Shown here: positions 17,600 through 26,434 of the stretch, piece after piece
Position numbering within the stretch: the stretch's first letter is position 1
How the letters are laid out: every line of letters begins with the position of its first letter
NCBI GenBank assembly: GCA_937873665.1
Contig: CALMYW010000202.1
Coordinates: 26,473 to 90,472 of the forward strand
Direction: 5' to 3'
From: an uncultured Sphingorhabdus sp.
GTDB taxonomy: Bacteria > Pseudomonadota > Alphaproteobacteria > Sphingomonadales > Sphingomonadaceae
Length of the DNA stretch: 64,000 nucleotides
Position numbers and translations under genes: made by a program
Notes under the pieces: generated by a model
Told to the model about the DNA's origin: nothing
Databases searched by the model: none
The model's input: the letters and a program-made list of their open reading frames with translations, nothing else

Positions 17600-18220
17600 T
17601 TAGCTGTGGGCGAAAATATCGTCTTCGGGCCAGCCCATCAGGTCGAGTCGCGCCCGGTGCGGCAGAAAATCGAAACAGGCCTGCGCCATTTCGGTGCGGC
17701 CTTCGCGTTCGAGCCGGATAACGAATTCGGCATGCAGGCGGTGCAGGAAGCGCACATCGCTGGCTGCATAATCCTTTTGCGCCTCGCTCAGGACCGGCCC
17801 ACCCCAGTCGCTCGATTGTTGTTGTTTCGAAATGTCGGTGGACAAAAGCTCCTTCACCAATTCTTTCAACCCATGGCGATCGGTAAATGTACGGGTGAGA
17901 CGCGAGGCAATTTTGGTGCAGAACAGCGGGGTCGCCGTCACCTTCAGATAATATTCAATTGCGGCCAGATCGAAGCGAGCAAAGTGAAACAATTTCAATC
18001 GGTTGGGATCGCCCAAAATCGCTTTAAGATTGGGCGCGGCATAGGTGCTGCCGGGAGCAAAACGGATCAGATGCTCATCGCCGCTACCATCGGATATCTG
18101 CAGCAAACACAACCTGTCGCGCAATGTGTTCAGACCCATGGTTTCGGTATCGACCGCAAGGGCAGAGCTGCCTTGCAGTACGCCATCAGGCAGGTCTTCT
18201 TCATGAAGGAAAACGCTCAT
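17600..18220 (-). CDS. rnd: Ribonuclease D / 3'-5' exonuclease (DEDDy)
   Basis: The 206-residue product is a short RNase D homologue with only the 3'-5' exonuclease domain. It lacks the HRDC domains of the E. coli enzyme, which is usual for this alphaproteobacterial form. DEDDy motifs are visible: D24 and E26 in AVDTETMG, LFHFARFDLAAI, and DYAASDVRFLHRL. It probably trims tRNA or other structured RNA 3' ends in the cytoplasm. It is the first gene of the rnd-lptCAB-rpoN cluster and is divergent from the cold-shock gene across a 243-bp region. Confidence 0.9.
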   Translation of the reverse strand: MSVFLHEEDLPDGVLQGSSALAVDTETMGLNTLRDRLCLLQISDGSGDEHLIRFAPGSTYAAPNLKAILGDPNRLKLFHFARFDLAAIEYYLKVTATPLFCTKIASRLTRTFTDRHGLKELVKELLSTDISKQQQSSDWGGPVLSEAQKDYAASDVRFLHRLHAEFVIRLEREGRTEMAQACFDFLPHRARLDLMGWPEDDIFAHS

Positions 18221-18463
18221 CCGCGCTCAAGCTTTCTCTAATCGGTTAATATGCCAATCCCTCTGCCCCAGCCGCGTCGTCAAGGCAAGTTTTACGGCTT
18301 TTACGCCGATTTAGGATTGGTGCATTATTTGCTATCGCGCTTTTCGTGCATAGGGTATAGCCTGCCATTGCGGGGCCAGTGGCATGTCGCGGGAAATGCG
18401 GGGTATTCGTCCTATTCTGCATGGATGGAAATTGGCGGGCGACGGGAAAGTATTAGTTCGAAC

Positions 18464-19261
18464 ATGAGTTTCAATGACAAGCGTCGTGGCCGTGGCCGTG
18501 ACAAGCGCGATCGTTTTGGTGACGACAATTTCGGTTTTGACGCCCCCTCATTCCCTGGTGAATTGAGAGGTGGCGAGCGCCCCAGCGGCGGCTTTGGCGG
18601 TCCCCGCGGCGGCGGTGGTGGCTTCGGTGGCGGAGGCGGCGGTGGTTTCCGCGGTGGCGCTCCCCGGGCCCCTTCAATGCCCGCCCAGGTGGTTGGCGAA
18701 GGCAAAGGCGTTGTCAAATTCTTCAATAATCAGAAGGGCTTCGGCTTTATCCAGGTTGATGATCGCCCCGATGACGTATTCGTGCACATCAGCGCTGTCG
18801 AGCAAGCCGGCCTGACTGGCTTGGCCGAAGGGCAACCGCTCGAATTCACGCTTGTCGATCGCGGTGGCAAAGTATCGGCGACCGATCTTGTGATCGACGG
18901 CGATCCGCTTCCGGTTCCAGAGCGCGCACCGCGTCCCGAGCGTAGCGGTTTCGATCGTGATCGCGGTGGCGATCGTGGTGGCTTCCAGCGCGGCGGCGAT
19001 CGCGATGGCGGCTTCCAGCGTGGACCGATGCGCGAATCGACTGGCGAACGCGCAAATGGCACTGTCAAATTCTTCAACGACATGAAGGGATTTGGCTTCA
19101 TCCAGCGTGACGATGGCGGCGAAGATGTGTTCGTGCACATTTCCGCGCTTGAGCGTTCGGGTGTTGGCCAAGTGACGCAGAATGACCGTCTGGCATTCGA
19201 CATCGAAGTCGATCGTCGCGGCAAATATTCGGCGACCAATGTAGAGCGTCTGGCTGAATAA
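18464..19261 (+). CDS. Cold-shock protein with two CSD domains and Gly/Arg-rich linkers
   Basis: The 265-residue product has a basic start (MSFNDKRRGRGRDKRDRFG), a Gly-rich tract (about 38-65), a first cold-shock domain (about 81-145, with KGFGFIQ and VFVHISA), an Arg/Gly/Asp-rich linker (about 155-195) and a second cold-shock domain (about 200-263, again KGFGFI and VFVHIS). Both RNP1 and RNP2 are intact in each domain, so both should bind single-stranded RNA or DNA. Frame remains open upstream to 18251, but that stretch is unlike protein. ATG 18464 begins the basic N-terminus even though its ribosome-binding site is weak. The 243-bp upstream region could hold a long leader of the kind cold-shock genes often have. 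Confidence 0.88.
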   Translation: MSFNDKRRGRGRDKRDRFGDDNFGFDAPSFPGELRGGERPSGGFGGPRGGGGGFGGGGGGGFRGGAPRAPSMPAQVVGEGKGVVKFFNNQKGFGFIQVDDRPDDVFVHISAVEQAGLTGLAEGQPLEFTLVDRGGKVSATDLVIDGDPLPVPERAPRPERSGFDRDRGGDRGGFQRGGDRDGGFQRGPMRESTGERANGTVKFFNDMKGFGFIQRDDGGEDVFVHISALERSGVGQVTQNDRLAFDIEVDRRGKYSATNVERLAE

Positions 19262-19283
19262 GGCTTGGCTTACCGCTGATACG

Positions 19284-19311
19284 AAAAGGGCCTCTTTCGA
19301 GGCCCTTTTTG
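19284..19311. terminator. Intrinsic terminator between cold-shock and Dps genes
   Basis: AAAAGGGCCTC and GAGGCCCTTTTT form an 11-bp stem with a 4-nt TTTC loop and a T-run. It lies 22 bases after the cold-shock stop, just before the convergent Dps stop, and can serve both strands. Confidence 0.88.
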
Positions 19312-19320
19312 TTTGCGGGT

Positions 19321-19773
19321 TCAGCCGATTGTTTGTGTCAGGAACCATTCACGCTGTTGGGCTTGATCTGTCCAGTCGTCGAGCATTCCGTCGGTTGCAT
19401 TGTCACCGGCTTCACTGGCGAGCTCTTTAACCGATTTCAAAGTATTGATCAGCGCCTTGTTGTCGGACAGCAACTCCTTGAGCATCGCGTCAGCGGATAA
19501 GCCGTCCTCGTCATTGTCCTTCATTGACTGCTTGGCGGTAATGTCACCAATTGAGGTCAAAGTCCGTTGCCCCAATTTGCGAACCCGCTCAGCGATCAGG
19601 TCTGTCGTGCCGATCAGTTCGGTCGCATGTTCGTCGAACAACAGATGATATTCGCGAAAATGCGGCCCTGAAACATGCCAGTGGAAGTTCTTGGTCTTCA
19701 GATATAGCGCAAAATAGTCGGCAAGCAGTCGGTTCAGCGCTGCTGCGAGCGCAGTTGTGCTGTTATTTCCCAT
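19321..19773 (-). CDS. dps: Dps-family ferritin-like DNA-protection protein
   Basis: The 150-residue product is a Dps/bacterioferritin-type protein. Dps dodecamers oxidise and store Fe(II) with H2O2 and can protect DNA. The family pattern is seen in LLADYFALYLKTKNFHWHVSGPHF followed by LLFDEHATELIGTTDLIAERVR; these carry the His, Asp and Glu residues of the inter-subunit ferroxidase site. The length is normal. There is no strong Lys-rich N-terminal tail, so nonspecific DNA binding may be weak. It is monocistronic and convergent with the cold-shock gene. Confidence 0.9.
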   Translation of the reverse strand: MGNNSTTALAAALNRLLADYFALYLKTKNFHWHVSGPHFREYHLLFDEHATELIGTTDLIAERVRKLGQRTLTSIGDITAKQSMKDNDEDGLSADAMLKELLSDNKALINTLKSVKELASEAGDNATDGMLDDWTDQAQQREWFLTQTIG

Positions 19774-19859
19774 CTAAAATCTCCTTCAGAGCGTATGACA
19801 GGAATATGGTGTCTGGCCGCGCCGAATGCCAATGCGAAATCTTTGCTACGCTAATCGAT

Positions 19860-20729
19860 TCATCGTGTAGGAACAGGCACCTCACCACTATAATCATAAA
19901 AACCGCGCTTGGTCTTACGACCCAGCCAACCGGCCTCGACATATTTGACCAGCAGAGGGGCAGGGCGGTATTTGGAATCCCCTGTGGTGTCGTGCAGCAC
20001 CTTGATGATCTCGAAACAGGTATCGAGCCCGATGAAATCGGCGAGCGTCAGCGGGCCCATCGGGTGGTTCAGACCAATCTGGCAGGCCATGTCGATATCG
20101 CGGATTGATGCCACGCCCTCACCCAAGGAAAAGCAGGCTTCATTGAGCATCGGCATCAATATGCGATTGACGATAAAGCCTGGAACATCCTCGGCAAAGA
20201 CCATCGATTTGCCCAGCGCGTCACCGAACATTTTGACTTTTTCAACGGTCTGTTCCGATGTGGCAAGCCCGCGGATGACCTCGATCAGCCCCATGATCGG
20301 CACCGGATTGAAGAAGTGCACACCGATAAAGCGCGCCGGATCGGGTGACGATTGCGCCATGCGGGTGATGGGAATGGACGAGGTATTGGTCGCCAGAACC
20401 GCCTGATGGCCGAGCACCTTGCCCACTTCGTCGAAAATCTTGCGCTTGATGTCCTCACGCTCGGTGGCGGCTTCGATCACCAGCCCGGCTGAAGCCATCG
20501 GTTCATAGCTGGCGACAGGTTCGATGCGCGCAATGATCTGCTCGGCTTCGGCGGCGCCGATCTTTTCGCGCTCAACAAGGCGATGGATCGCTTTTGCGAT
20601 GCCATCCTTGCCCGCCTTAGCACGGTCCATATCTATGTCGGAAAGCAGCACATGATAACCCGCTGCCGCGCTGACCTGTGCGATGCCCGCACCCATCTGA
20701 CCTGCCCCGATAACTGCAACTGACCGCAT
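19860..20729 (-). CDS. 3-hydroxybutyryl-CoA / 3-hydroxyacyl-CoA dehydrogenase
   Basis: The 289-residue product oxidises (S)-3-hydroxyacyl-CoA with NAD(P). The N-terminal Rossmann motif [22 protein letters not shown], the conserved TNTSSIPIT and [11 protein letters not shown] segments, and the C-terminal dimerisation domain ([31 protein letters not shown]) are clear. The start at 20729 opens the Rossmann fold exactly and AAAGGG precedes it; the longer reading to 20954 is rejected. The length fits the single-domain PaaH/Hbd type. Genomic context does not decide between butyrate/PHB metabolism and other beta-oxidation roles. Confidence 0.92.
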   Translation of the reverse strand: MRSVAVIGAGQMGAGIAQVSAAAGYHVLLSDIDMDRAKAGKDGIAKAIHRLVEREKIGAAEAEQIIARIEPVASYEPMASAGLVIEAATEREDIKRKIFDEVGKVLGHQAVLATNTSSIPITRMAQSSPDPARFIGVHFFNPVPIMGLIEVIRGLATSEQTVEKVKMFGDALGKSMVFAEDVPGFIVNRILMPMLNEACFSLGEGVASIRDIDMACQIGLNHPMGPLTLADFIGLDTCFEIIKVLHDTTGDSKYRPAPLLVKYVEAGWLGRKTKRGFYDYSGEVPVPTR

Positions 20730-20800
20730 GCTGACGACCCTTTCGAATATGTTCGGCGCCCCCCTAGCGCAGCCGGACGGTTCACGATAGACTGTTTGCC

Positions 20801-21859
20801 ATGAGCTTGCCGTTCGCAAAATTCCTCTTTGTCGCTTCGGTGCTGGCCGCTTCGTCACATGCCGCGCCAATCGAACCGGGCAAGCAGTTCTTCCATAAAG
20901 ACTGGGCTGCCGCCTGCGACAACGTCTATTCGTGCGAGGCGCTGTCGCTTGCACCCGAAGTTGACGGTGGCGACACCGCCCCAGCCATCCTGATCAGTCG
21001 GGAATCGCCCAATGAAGCGGTCACGGTGAAAATCTCGCTCGTGGCCCCCTCTGGGAACAGTTACCGCATCTTGATCGACGGTCGTGAAGTTGACCGTGGC
21101 GCACTTGCGCAAGGCGAGTGGTCGATCATTGGTTCGGTTGCTGACTCGCTCAAACTGGCGCGTTCGATCGGTCGGGGGCGAAACATGGTCATTCGCGGGG
21201 ATGATGGAACTGTCTTGGGCAAGCGTACGCTCAAAGGTTCTGCTGCCGCGCTGATCCATATCGACATGATGCAAAACCGTGCACGCACGCGTACTGCGCT
21301 GTTCCTTGTCGGGCGGCGCGAACAGGCTGCAAGATCGGTTGCGCTGCCGGTCATAACCGCCACCCGCATCGGCAAACAGTCAGCGGTTCCTGATGCCGGA
21401 ACGATCATTGGCATGGTGGAAAATGCGAAATGTTCAAGCGATAGTTCGACCGTAACCGAAAACAGCGCCGTCAGCCTTGGCAAGAAAGATAGTCGGCACA
21501 GGGTGCTGCTTCAGGTCAGTTGCGGCACAGGAGCCTATAACATGGCGGTTGCCCCTTATGTGGGCAGCTCAGCGGATGGCAAGAAATGGGCCTTCGCTCC
21601 GGCGCGGTTCGATTATCCGGATCAGGCCGATGAAGGGATGGACGGAGTGAAGCTGCTTTCCAACCCGAGTTGGGACGCCGCGACACAACAACTCAGCAGC
21701 TTTCACAAAGGGCGCGGATCGGGCGATTGCGGCACCGCCCAGACCTATGTCTGGGACGGGGATGTGTTCCGCCTGGTCGAAGCATTTGCCATGGACGAAT
21801 GCCGTGGCTCTACCGAATGGATGCAGCTCTGGCGTGCCCGGGTGGAGTTCAAGGATTAA
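20801..21859 (+). CDS. DUF1176-family secreted protein
   Basis: The 352-residue product has a signal peptide ([21 protein letters not shown]) and is therefore likely periplasmic. The body matches DUF1176 as I know it: an early [15 protein letters not shown] segment, IlvB-like beta-rich middle repeats and a C-terminal [15 protein letters not shown]...[15 protein letters not shown]. Conserved Cys pairs suggest disulfides. No function is established for the family. It is divergent from the hydroxyacyl-CoA dehydrogenase, and its stop interlocks with that of the convergent nucleotidyltransferase gene (TTAA at 21856-21859). Confidence 0.75.
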   Translation: MSLPFAKFLFVASVLAASSHAAPIEPGKQFFHKDWAAACDNVYSCEALSLAPEVDGGDTAPAILISRESPNEAVTVKISLVAPSGNSYRILIDGREVDRGALAQGEWSIIGSVADSLKLARSIGRGRNMVIRGDDGTVLGKRTLKGSAAALIHIDMMQNRARTRTALFLVGRREQAARSVALPVITATRIGKQSAVPDAGTIIGMVENAKCSSDSSTVTENSAVSLGKKDSRHRVLLQVSCGTGAYNMAVAPYVGSSADGKKWAFAPARFDYPDQADEGMDGVKLLSNPSWDAATQQLSSFHKGRGSGDCGTAQTYVWDGDVFRLVEAFAMDECRGSTEWMQLWRARVEFKD

Positions 21860-22659
21860 CCCTTGCGCGCTTTCAACAGCAGCTCAGCGACCCCATAAGT
21901 CCGTTCATTGTCGACATCGATGGCAAAGGCTCCAACGGGCGTGATTTGCGGCACTACCTGAACGCCGAACCGACGTGAGATGGCCTTGAACGCCTTGTCG
22001 AGCGTCCACCAGCCCAGCCGGAAACGGATCAGGTTGATGATGCCGAACGCCTTGGCGATGCGGGCGCGGTTCTTCGCAAATTGCCCACCTTCGCGAAAGG
22101 CTTCGGTCGCCCGCAACGCTTTGGCATTGCGCAGCCAAAAGACGTTGCAGTTCGAAATGGCGACATCCTTGAATTCATAGAATTTGCGTTGCCCGTCCGG
22201 ATGGGCCGCGCGGATGGACTCGCGCGTTGCGAGAACGACCACGGCGTCGCCTTCGCTCGCCAGTGCATCGCGATGCACGCCTTGCAGATAGCCGCTTTCA
22301 GCGAGCACATTGTCAGCGGTGGTGATCAACAGAGGAAAGGCGGCGTCCCCGCCAGCCAATGCGATTGCGTGCTCGACGCTTTCGACGATGCCCGCCTGCG
22401 CTTCGCACAGCACAAGACGCCCGCTTTTTGCAAGTGCCTCGACCGCTGGTAGGTCAGCGACAACGGCGGGATCGTGGATCGAGATGAAAACCTTGGCATC
22501 AGGGAAAGCGGGCCCGACGGCTTCGACCACCCATTCGAGTAGCGGCTTGCCGTTGATTGGCACCCGGCATTTATGGCTGACACCTGCGCGTTCGGCGAGT
22601 GGATCGAGTTTCCCGTCGCGCTTGCCCGCGAGGATGAGGATAGTCGGCTGGTCGGTCAT
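21856..22659 (-). CDS. NTP transferase domain protein (MobA/GlmU-type nucleotidyltransferase fold)
   Basis: The 267-residue product begins with a nucleotidyltransferase signature (ILILAGKRDGKLDPLAERAGVSHKCRVPINGKPLLEWVV) in which the usual GGxGxRM loop is replaced by AGKRDGKLD. A central LLITTADNVLAESGYL fits the metal-binding Asp region, and a further Asp (AIDVDNERTYG) lies near the C-terminus as in MobA-like enzymes. It may transfer a nucleotidyl group to a sugar- or cofactor-phosphate. The substrate cannot be deduced, and a role in molybdopterin guanylation is not supported by the loop or by neighbours. Confidence 0.7.
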   Translation of the reverse strand: MTDQPTILILAGKRDGKLDPLAERAGVSHKCRVPINGKPLLEWVVEAVGPAFPDAKVFISIHDPAVVADLPAVEALAKSGRLVLCEAQAGIVESVEHAIALAGGDAAFPLLITTADNVLAESGYLQGVHRDALASEGDAVVVLATRESIRAAHPDGQRKFYEFKDVAISNCNVFWLRNAKALRATEAFREGGQFAKNRARIAKAFGIINLIRFRLGWWTLDKAFKAISRRFGVQVVPQITPVGAFAIDVDNERTYGVAELLLKARKG

Positions 22660-22759
22660 GCAGCGCCTATAGGGACAGCGGCATTTTACGGCAAGCTAAG
22701 GCTGGTCAAGCACCGGATTTTGCACTAGGCGCGGGCGCGAAAAGGAATTCAGGGCTTTT

Positions 22760-24061
22760 ATGGCAAACGCGCTTCGTATCGGATTGGCCGGGTTGGGGAC
22801 GGTCGGCACTGGCGTCATCCAGCTTATCGAAGAAAACAGCGCATTGATTGCGCGCCGGGCAGGCCGCCCTATCCAGATTACTGCTGTGACTGCGCGCGAC
22901 CGTTCCAAGGATCGCGGTGTCGACCTGACACCTTATCGCTGGGTCGACGATATGGGCGAACTCGCCACGGCAGCCGATGTCGATGTTGTAGTCGAACTTG
23001 TCGGTGGATCCGATGGCCCGGCGGTTACGCTGGCGCGCGAAACGCTGGGCGCGGGCCGCGCACTGGTTACGGCCAACAAGGCGATGATTGCGCATCACGG
23101 CGCAGAACTCGGGGCGCTGGCTGATGCCCAAGGTGCGCCGCTGAAGTTCGAGGCTGCAGTAGCCGGCGGCATTCCGGTTATCCAGGGACTGCGCGACGGG
23201 GCTGCGGCCAATCGGATCGACCGAGTGTATGGCATCCTCAACGGCACCTGCAATTTCATCCTCTCGGCGATGGAGCGCGACGGACGCGACTTTGGTGAGG
23301 TGCTGGCCGATGCCCAGGCCAAGGGATTCGCCGAAGCTGATCCGAGCTTTGACATTGACGGCGTTGACGCTGCGCACAAGCTATCCATCCTCGCCTCACT
23401 CAGCTTTGGCAGCCGGATCGATTTCGAAGGCGTGGATATTCGCGGTATCCGCAAGATTATCGCTGCCGACATCGCGCAGGCACGGGCGCTGGGATACCGG
23501 ATCCGTCTGATAGGCCTTGCCGAAGTCGATGGTGAAAATGGCGGCGCTTCGCTGTTCCAGCGGGTGCAGCCCTGTCTCGTTCCCATCGATCATCCGTTGG
23601 CCCATGTCGCGGGTGCAACCAATGCGGTGGTTGCGGAGGGCAATTTTTCTGGTCGGCTGCTTTTCCAGGGCGCTGGCGCTGGCGATCGGCCAACGGCGTC
23701 TGCGGTGGTGGCAGACCTTGTCGACATTGCACGCAAGGAAACCGGCCCGGCATTCTCTGTGCCGACAACCGAACTCGACGAATTGCCGCGCGCCACCGCT
23801 GCGCACCGCATCAACAAAACCTATTTGCGCATGCTTGTTGCCGACCGGCCGGGTGTACTCGCCGAAATCGCAGCCGCGATGCGCGATGCCGGGCTGTCGA
23901 TCGAAAGCCTGATCCAGCGCGAAGTAGCCGATGGCTCCGCTTTGATTGCCATGGTCACGCACGAGGCGCGTGAACAGGCCGTAACCGATACCCTCGCCGC
24001 CCTTAAAGGCTCTGATAGCCTGCAGGGTGAACCGATGGTCATGCATATTTTGGGAGAATAG
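22760..24061 (+). CDS. hom: Homoserine dehydrogenase
   Basis: The 433-residue product reduces aspartate semialdehyde to homoserine for Thr/Met synthesis. The NAD(P) motif GLAGLGTVGTGV, the catalytic-domain pattern VAGGIPVIQGLRDG...NRIDRVYGILNGTCNFIL, the PSFDIDGVDAAHKLSIL segment and a C-terminal ACT domain (about 350-430, RMLVADRPGVLAEIAAAMRDAG) are seen. The ACT domain predicts feedback inhibition, usually by threonine. It is monofunctional (no aspartokinase domain). glpX begins 1 base after the stop, so the two are co-transcribed. Confidence 0.96.
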   Translation: MANALRIGLAGLGTVGTGVIQLIEENSALIARRAGRPIQITAVTARDRSKDRGVDLTPYRWVDDMGELATAADVDVVVELVGGSDGPAVTLARETLGAGRALVTANKAMIAHHGAELGALADAQGAPLKFEAAVAGGIPVIQGLRDGAAANRIDRVYGILNGTCNFILSAMERDGRDFGEVLADAQAKGFAEADPSFDIDGVDAAHKLSILASLSFGSRIDFEGVDIRGIRKIIAADIAQARALGYRIRLIGLAEVDGENGGASLFQRVQPCLVPIDHPLAHVAGATNAVVAEGNFSGRLLFQGAGAGDRPTASAVVADLVDIARKETGPAFSVPTTELDELPRATAAHRINKTYLRMLVADRPGVLAEIAAAMRDAGLSIESLIQREVADGSALIAMVTHEAREQAVTDTLAALKGSDSLQGEPMVMHILGE

Positions 24062-24062
24062 A

Positions 24063-25037
24063 ATGACGACGCAATCTAGCGGCGCAATGGACCGCGTTCT
24101 GGTCCTCGAAATGGTGCGCGTTACAGAGGCCGCGGCGATGGCAGCGGCCAGCATGATCGGGCGCGGTGACGAAAAGGCCGCCGATGCCGCCGCCGTTGAA
24201 GCGATGCGCGCTGCGCTCAACGATCTTTACATGGACGGCACCGTCGTGATCGGCGAAGGCGAACGCGACGAGGCGCCGATGCTTTATATCGGCGAAAAGG
24301 TCGGCAATGCGCCGGGTAAGGGCCCCAAGATCGATATCGCGCTCGACCCGCTCGAAGGGACTACGATCACAGCGAAAGCCGGCCCCAATGCAATGGCGGT
24401 GCTCGCAGTTGCCGAAGAGGGCAATCTTTTGAATGCGCCCGACGTTTATATGGAAAAGTTGGCAGTCGGCCCGGGCTACTCGCCCGGCATCATCGATCTG
24501 GCCAAAACGCCGACGGAAAACGTCCTTGCCGTTGCGAAGGAAAAGGGTGTTCCGGCCGAAGAGATTATTGTTTGTGTTCTCGACCGTCCCCGGCACGAAA
24601 AGCTGATTGCAGAATTGCGCGCATTGGGCTGCGGCATCATGTTGATCCCCGATGGCGACGTTGCCGGCGTGATTGCGACCACTGATCCGGACACGACGAT
24701 CGACCTCTACATGGGCTCTGGTGGCGCACCTGAAGGCGTGCTGGCCGCTGCAGCCCTGCGCTGCGTTGGCGGGCAGTTCAAGGGCCGCCTGCTGTTCCGC
24801 AACGATGACGAACGTTTGCGCGCGCGCAAATGGGGCATCGAGGATCTCGACAAGATTTACGATCTTGAAGAACTGGCCAAGGGCGACTGCATTTTCGCCG
24901 CAACCGGCGTGACCAGCGGTTCGCTGCTCGAAGGCGTAAAGCGCACCCGCGACGGCAAGATCACCACTGAAAGCGTTGTGATGCGCGCTTCATCGGGCAC
25001 CGTGCGCTGGGTGAAGAGCGAGCATCGCCGGGGCTAA
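24063..25037 (+). CDS. glpX: Class II fructose-1,6-bisphosphatase
   Basis: The 324-residue product hydrolyses fructose 1,6-bisphosphate in gluconeogenesis. GlpX-family features are DGTVVIGEGERDEAPMLYIGEKVG, the Li-sensitive phosphatase motif DIALDPLEGTT, and EGVLAAAALRCVGGQF. It begins directly after hom (ATG 24063, hom stop ending 24061), an arrangement repeated in many sphingomonads. The upstream in-frame start at 24027 overlaps hom and is rejected. The stop interlocks with the convergent flavodoxin-like gene (CTAA at 25034-25037). Confidence 0.95.
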   Translation: MTTQSSGAMDRVLVLEMVRVTEAAAMAAASMIGRGDEKAADAAAVEAMRAALNDLYMDGTVVIGEGERDEAPMLYIGEKVGNAPGKGPKIDIALDPLEGTTITAKAGPNAMAVLAVAEEGNLLNAPDVYMEKLAVGPGYSPGIIDLAKTPTENVLAVAKEKGVPAEEIIVCVLDRPRHEKLIAELRALGCGIMLIPDGDVAGVIATTDPDTTIDLYMGSGGAPEGVLAAAALRCVGGQFKGRLLFRNDDERLRARKWGIEDLDKIYDLEELAKGDCIFAATGVTSGSLLEGVKRTRDGKITTESVVMRASSGTVRWVKSEHRRG

Positions 25038-25525
25038 AAAATCCCGAGTGCGAGTCCTTCCGCCATCGCCGCACCCAGTTCGTGCGCCTTGGCCAGATCG
25101 GATTCAGTGATGACTTTCGGGGCGAGGATTTCCTCGGGCGTCTGTGCATGGGTGCAGACGATCAGGCTGTCGGCGATACGTTTCAACCGCCAGCCGGTGG
25201 TAATCCGTTCCGCCTGCCGCACCGCATTGCTGCCATCCGATCCTGCACAAACCAAGAGGGTATAGGGTCGTCCTTCGATCTGCCCGAGGCAGGGATAATA
25301 GCTGCGGTCGAAAAAGGCCTTCATCACCCCGCTGATCGCTGCAAGATTTTCGGGGAAAGCAAAGATATAGCCTTCAGCATCGAGCAACGTTTTCGGATTT
25401 GCGGCGTCGGCCCGAAGCAGCACGACTTCCAGTCCGTCCGTGGCTCGCGCGCCCGCTGCGGCAGCTTCCGCCAGCGCTTGTGAACCGCCAGTCATGCTGT
25501 GCCAGATTATGGCCAGCCTCTTCAT
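25034..25525 (-). CDS. Flavodoxin-like / NAD(P)H-dependent FMN reductase family protein
   Basis: The 163-residue product has a flavodoxin fold: the N-terminal strand and phosphate-binding loop IIWHSMTGGSQALAEAAAAG, FAFPENLAAISGVMKAFFDRSYYP for the FMN isoalloxazine region, and a Rossmann-like C-terminal half. It may reduce quinones or act as an electron carrier. It is the last gene of a same-strand set with the adhC-like dehydrogenase, VOC protein and deacylase, and overlaps the deacylase stop by 4 bp. The specific partner is unknown. Confidence 0.78.
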   Translation of the reverse strand: MKRLAIIWHSMTGGSQALAEAAAAGARATDGLEVVLLRADAANPKTLLDAEGYIFAFPENLAAISGVMKAFFDRSYYPCLGQIEGRPYTLLVCAGSDGSNAVRQAERITTGWRLKRIADSLIVCTHAQTPEEILAPKVITESDLAKAHELGAAMAEGLALGIF

Positions 25526-26034
25526 TCCGATACGGCTTCGCCAAGGCGGGGAATATCTGCAATCTGAGGATTGTGCTGCCAGCTGTCGAGCGCCCTCACA
25601 AGATCGCTTCCGGAAAGGCCCAGCGAAGCTGTGTTGCGCAGCGGATGCACCCAGACGGTACCGGCTTCGGAAAGATCGCGGTCGAGCACGACTTGAACGT
25701 CGCCTGCGGCATCGTTGATCGCGCCTAAGGGCGTCACTGATCCGGGTGTCAGCCCGAGAAGCCTCAGCAAATCTTCGGCCTTGCCAAAACTGAGACGTTT
25801 CGAACCTATGGTTGCAGGTAGTGCTTTCAGGTCAACGCGGATTTCCCCCGGCACGGTCACCAGCCAGAATTGGCCGCCATTATCCTTGAGAAACAGATTT
25901 TTGGTATGTGCGCCGGGCAGGGTGGCATTCAGTTCCCGGCTTTCATCGACGGTGAACACCGCATGATGCTCTGCCACTTCAAAGGCAATGCCGCGCGCCT
26001 CCAGCTCGGCATAGAGGCGCGCTTCATTGTCCAA
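25522..26034 (-). CDS. YbaK/ProX-type aminoacyl-tRNA deacylase (PrdX-like)
   Basis: The 170-residue product fits the freestanding trans-editing family related to the INS domain of ProRS (YbaK, ProXp-ala, PrdX), which hydrolyses mischarged tRNA-Pro. Recognised segments are EVAEHHAVFTVDES, GAHTKNLFLKDNGGQFWLVTVPGE and the C-terminal GDVQVVLDRDLSEAGTVWVHPLRNTASLGLSGSDLVRAL. The conserved Lys in HTKNLFLKD is present. The start is a TTG at 26034, 2 bases after the stop of the VOC gene; no ATG or GTG lies near the N-terminal conserved block. The amino acid cleared is not decided by sequence. Confidence 0.82.
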   Translation of the reverse strand: MDNEARLYAELEARGIAFEVAEHHAVFTVDESRELNATLPGAHTKNLFLKDNGGQFWLVTVPGEIRVDLKALPATIGSKRLSFGKAEDLLRLLGLTPGSVTPLGAINDAAGDVQVVLDRDLSEAGTVWVHPLRNTASLGLSGSDLVRALDSWQHNPQIADIPRLGEAVSE

Positions 26035-26036
26035 TT

Positions 26037-26411
26037 TTAGCCCCGGTGCAGAGCGCAGAGCTTGTTGCCGGTCGGGTCGCGCAGGTAAGCGAGGTAGAGA
26101 CGGCCAAAGCCGCCTTCGCGCCAGCCCGGGGGATCTTCGATGGCCTTGCCGCCATTGGCAACACCTGCTGCATGCCAGGCGTCGGCCTGCTCAGGCGACA
26201 TCGCGAAACCGATGGTGCCGCCATTGGCGCAGCAGGCCGGCTCGCCATTGATTGGCGGAGTGACGAGGAAAAGCCCGCCATTGTGCATATAGATCAGGCG
26301 ACCATTGTCGTCGACGACAGCGGGGTTGCCGCCAAACGCCGCGAACGTCGCGTCATAGAATTTCTTGGCGGCGTCCATATCGTCCGCGCCGACCATAATA
26401 TGGCTAAACAT
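26037..26411 (-). CDS. VOC (glyoxalase/bleomycin-resistance fold) protein
   Basis: The 124-residue product has one vicinal-oxygen-chelate domain: MFSHIMVGADDMDAAKKFYDATFAAFGG at the start and GRLYLAYLRDPTGNKLCALHRG at the end. The start at 26411 has AAGGAGAGAG upstream. It follows the glutathione-dependent formaldehyde dehydrogenase by 23 bp, a neighbour pair found in many alphaproteobacteria. A role in glutathione-linked aldehyde detoxification is therefore plausible, but no substrate has been shown. Confidence 0.82.
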   Translation of the reverse strand: MFSHIMVGADDMDAAKKFYDATFAAFGGNPAVVDDNGRLIYMHNGGLFLVTPPINGEPACCANGGTIGFAMSPEQADAWHAAGVANGGKAIEDPPGWREGGFGRLYLAYLRDPTGNKLCALHRG

Positions 26412-26434
26412 AGTCTCTCTCCTTTGTTGAAACT

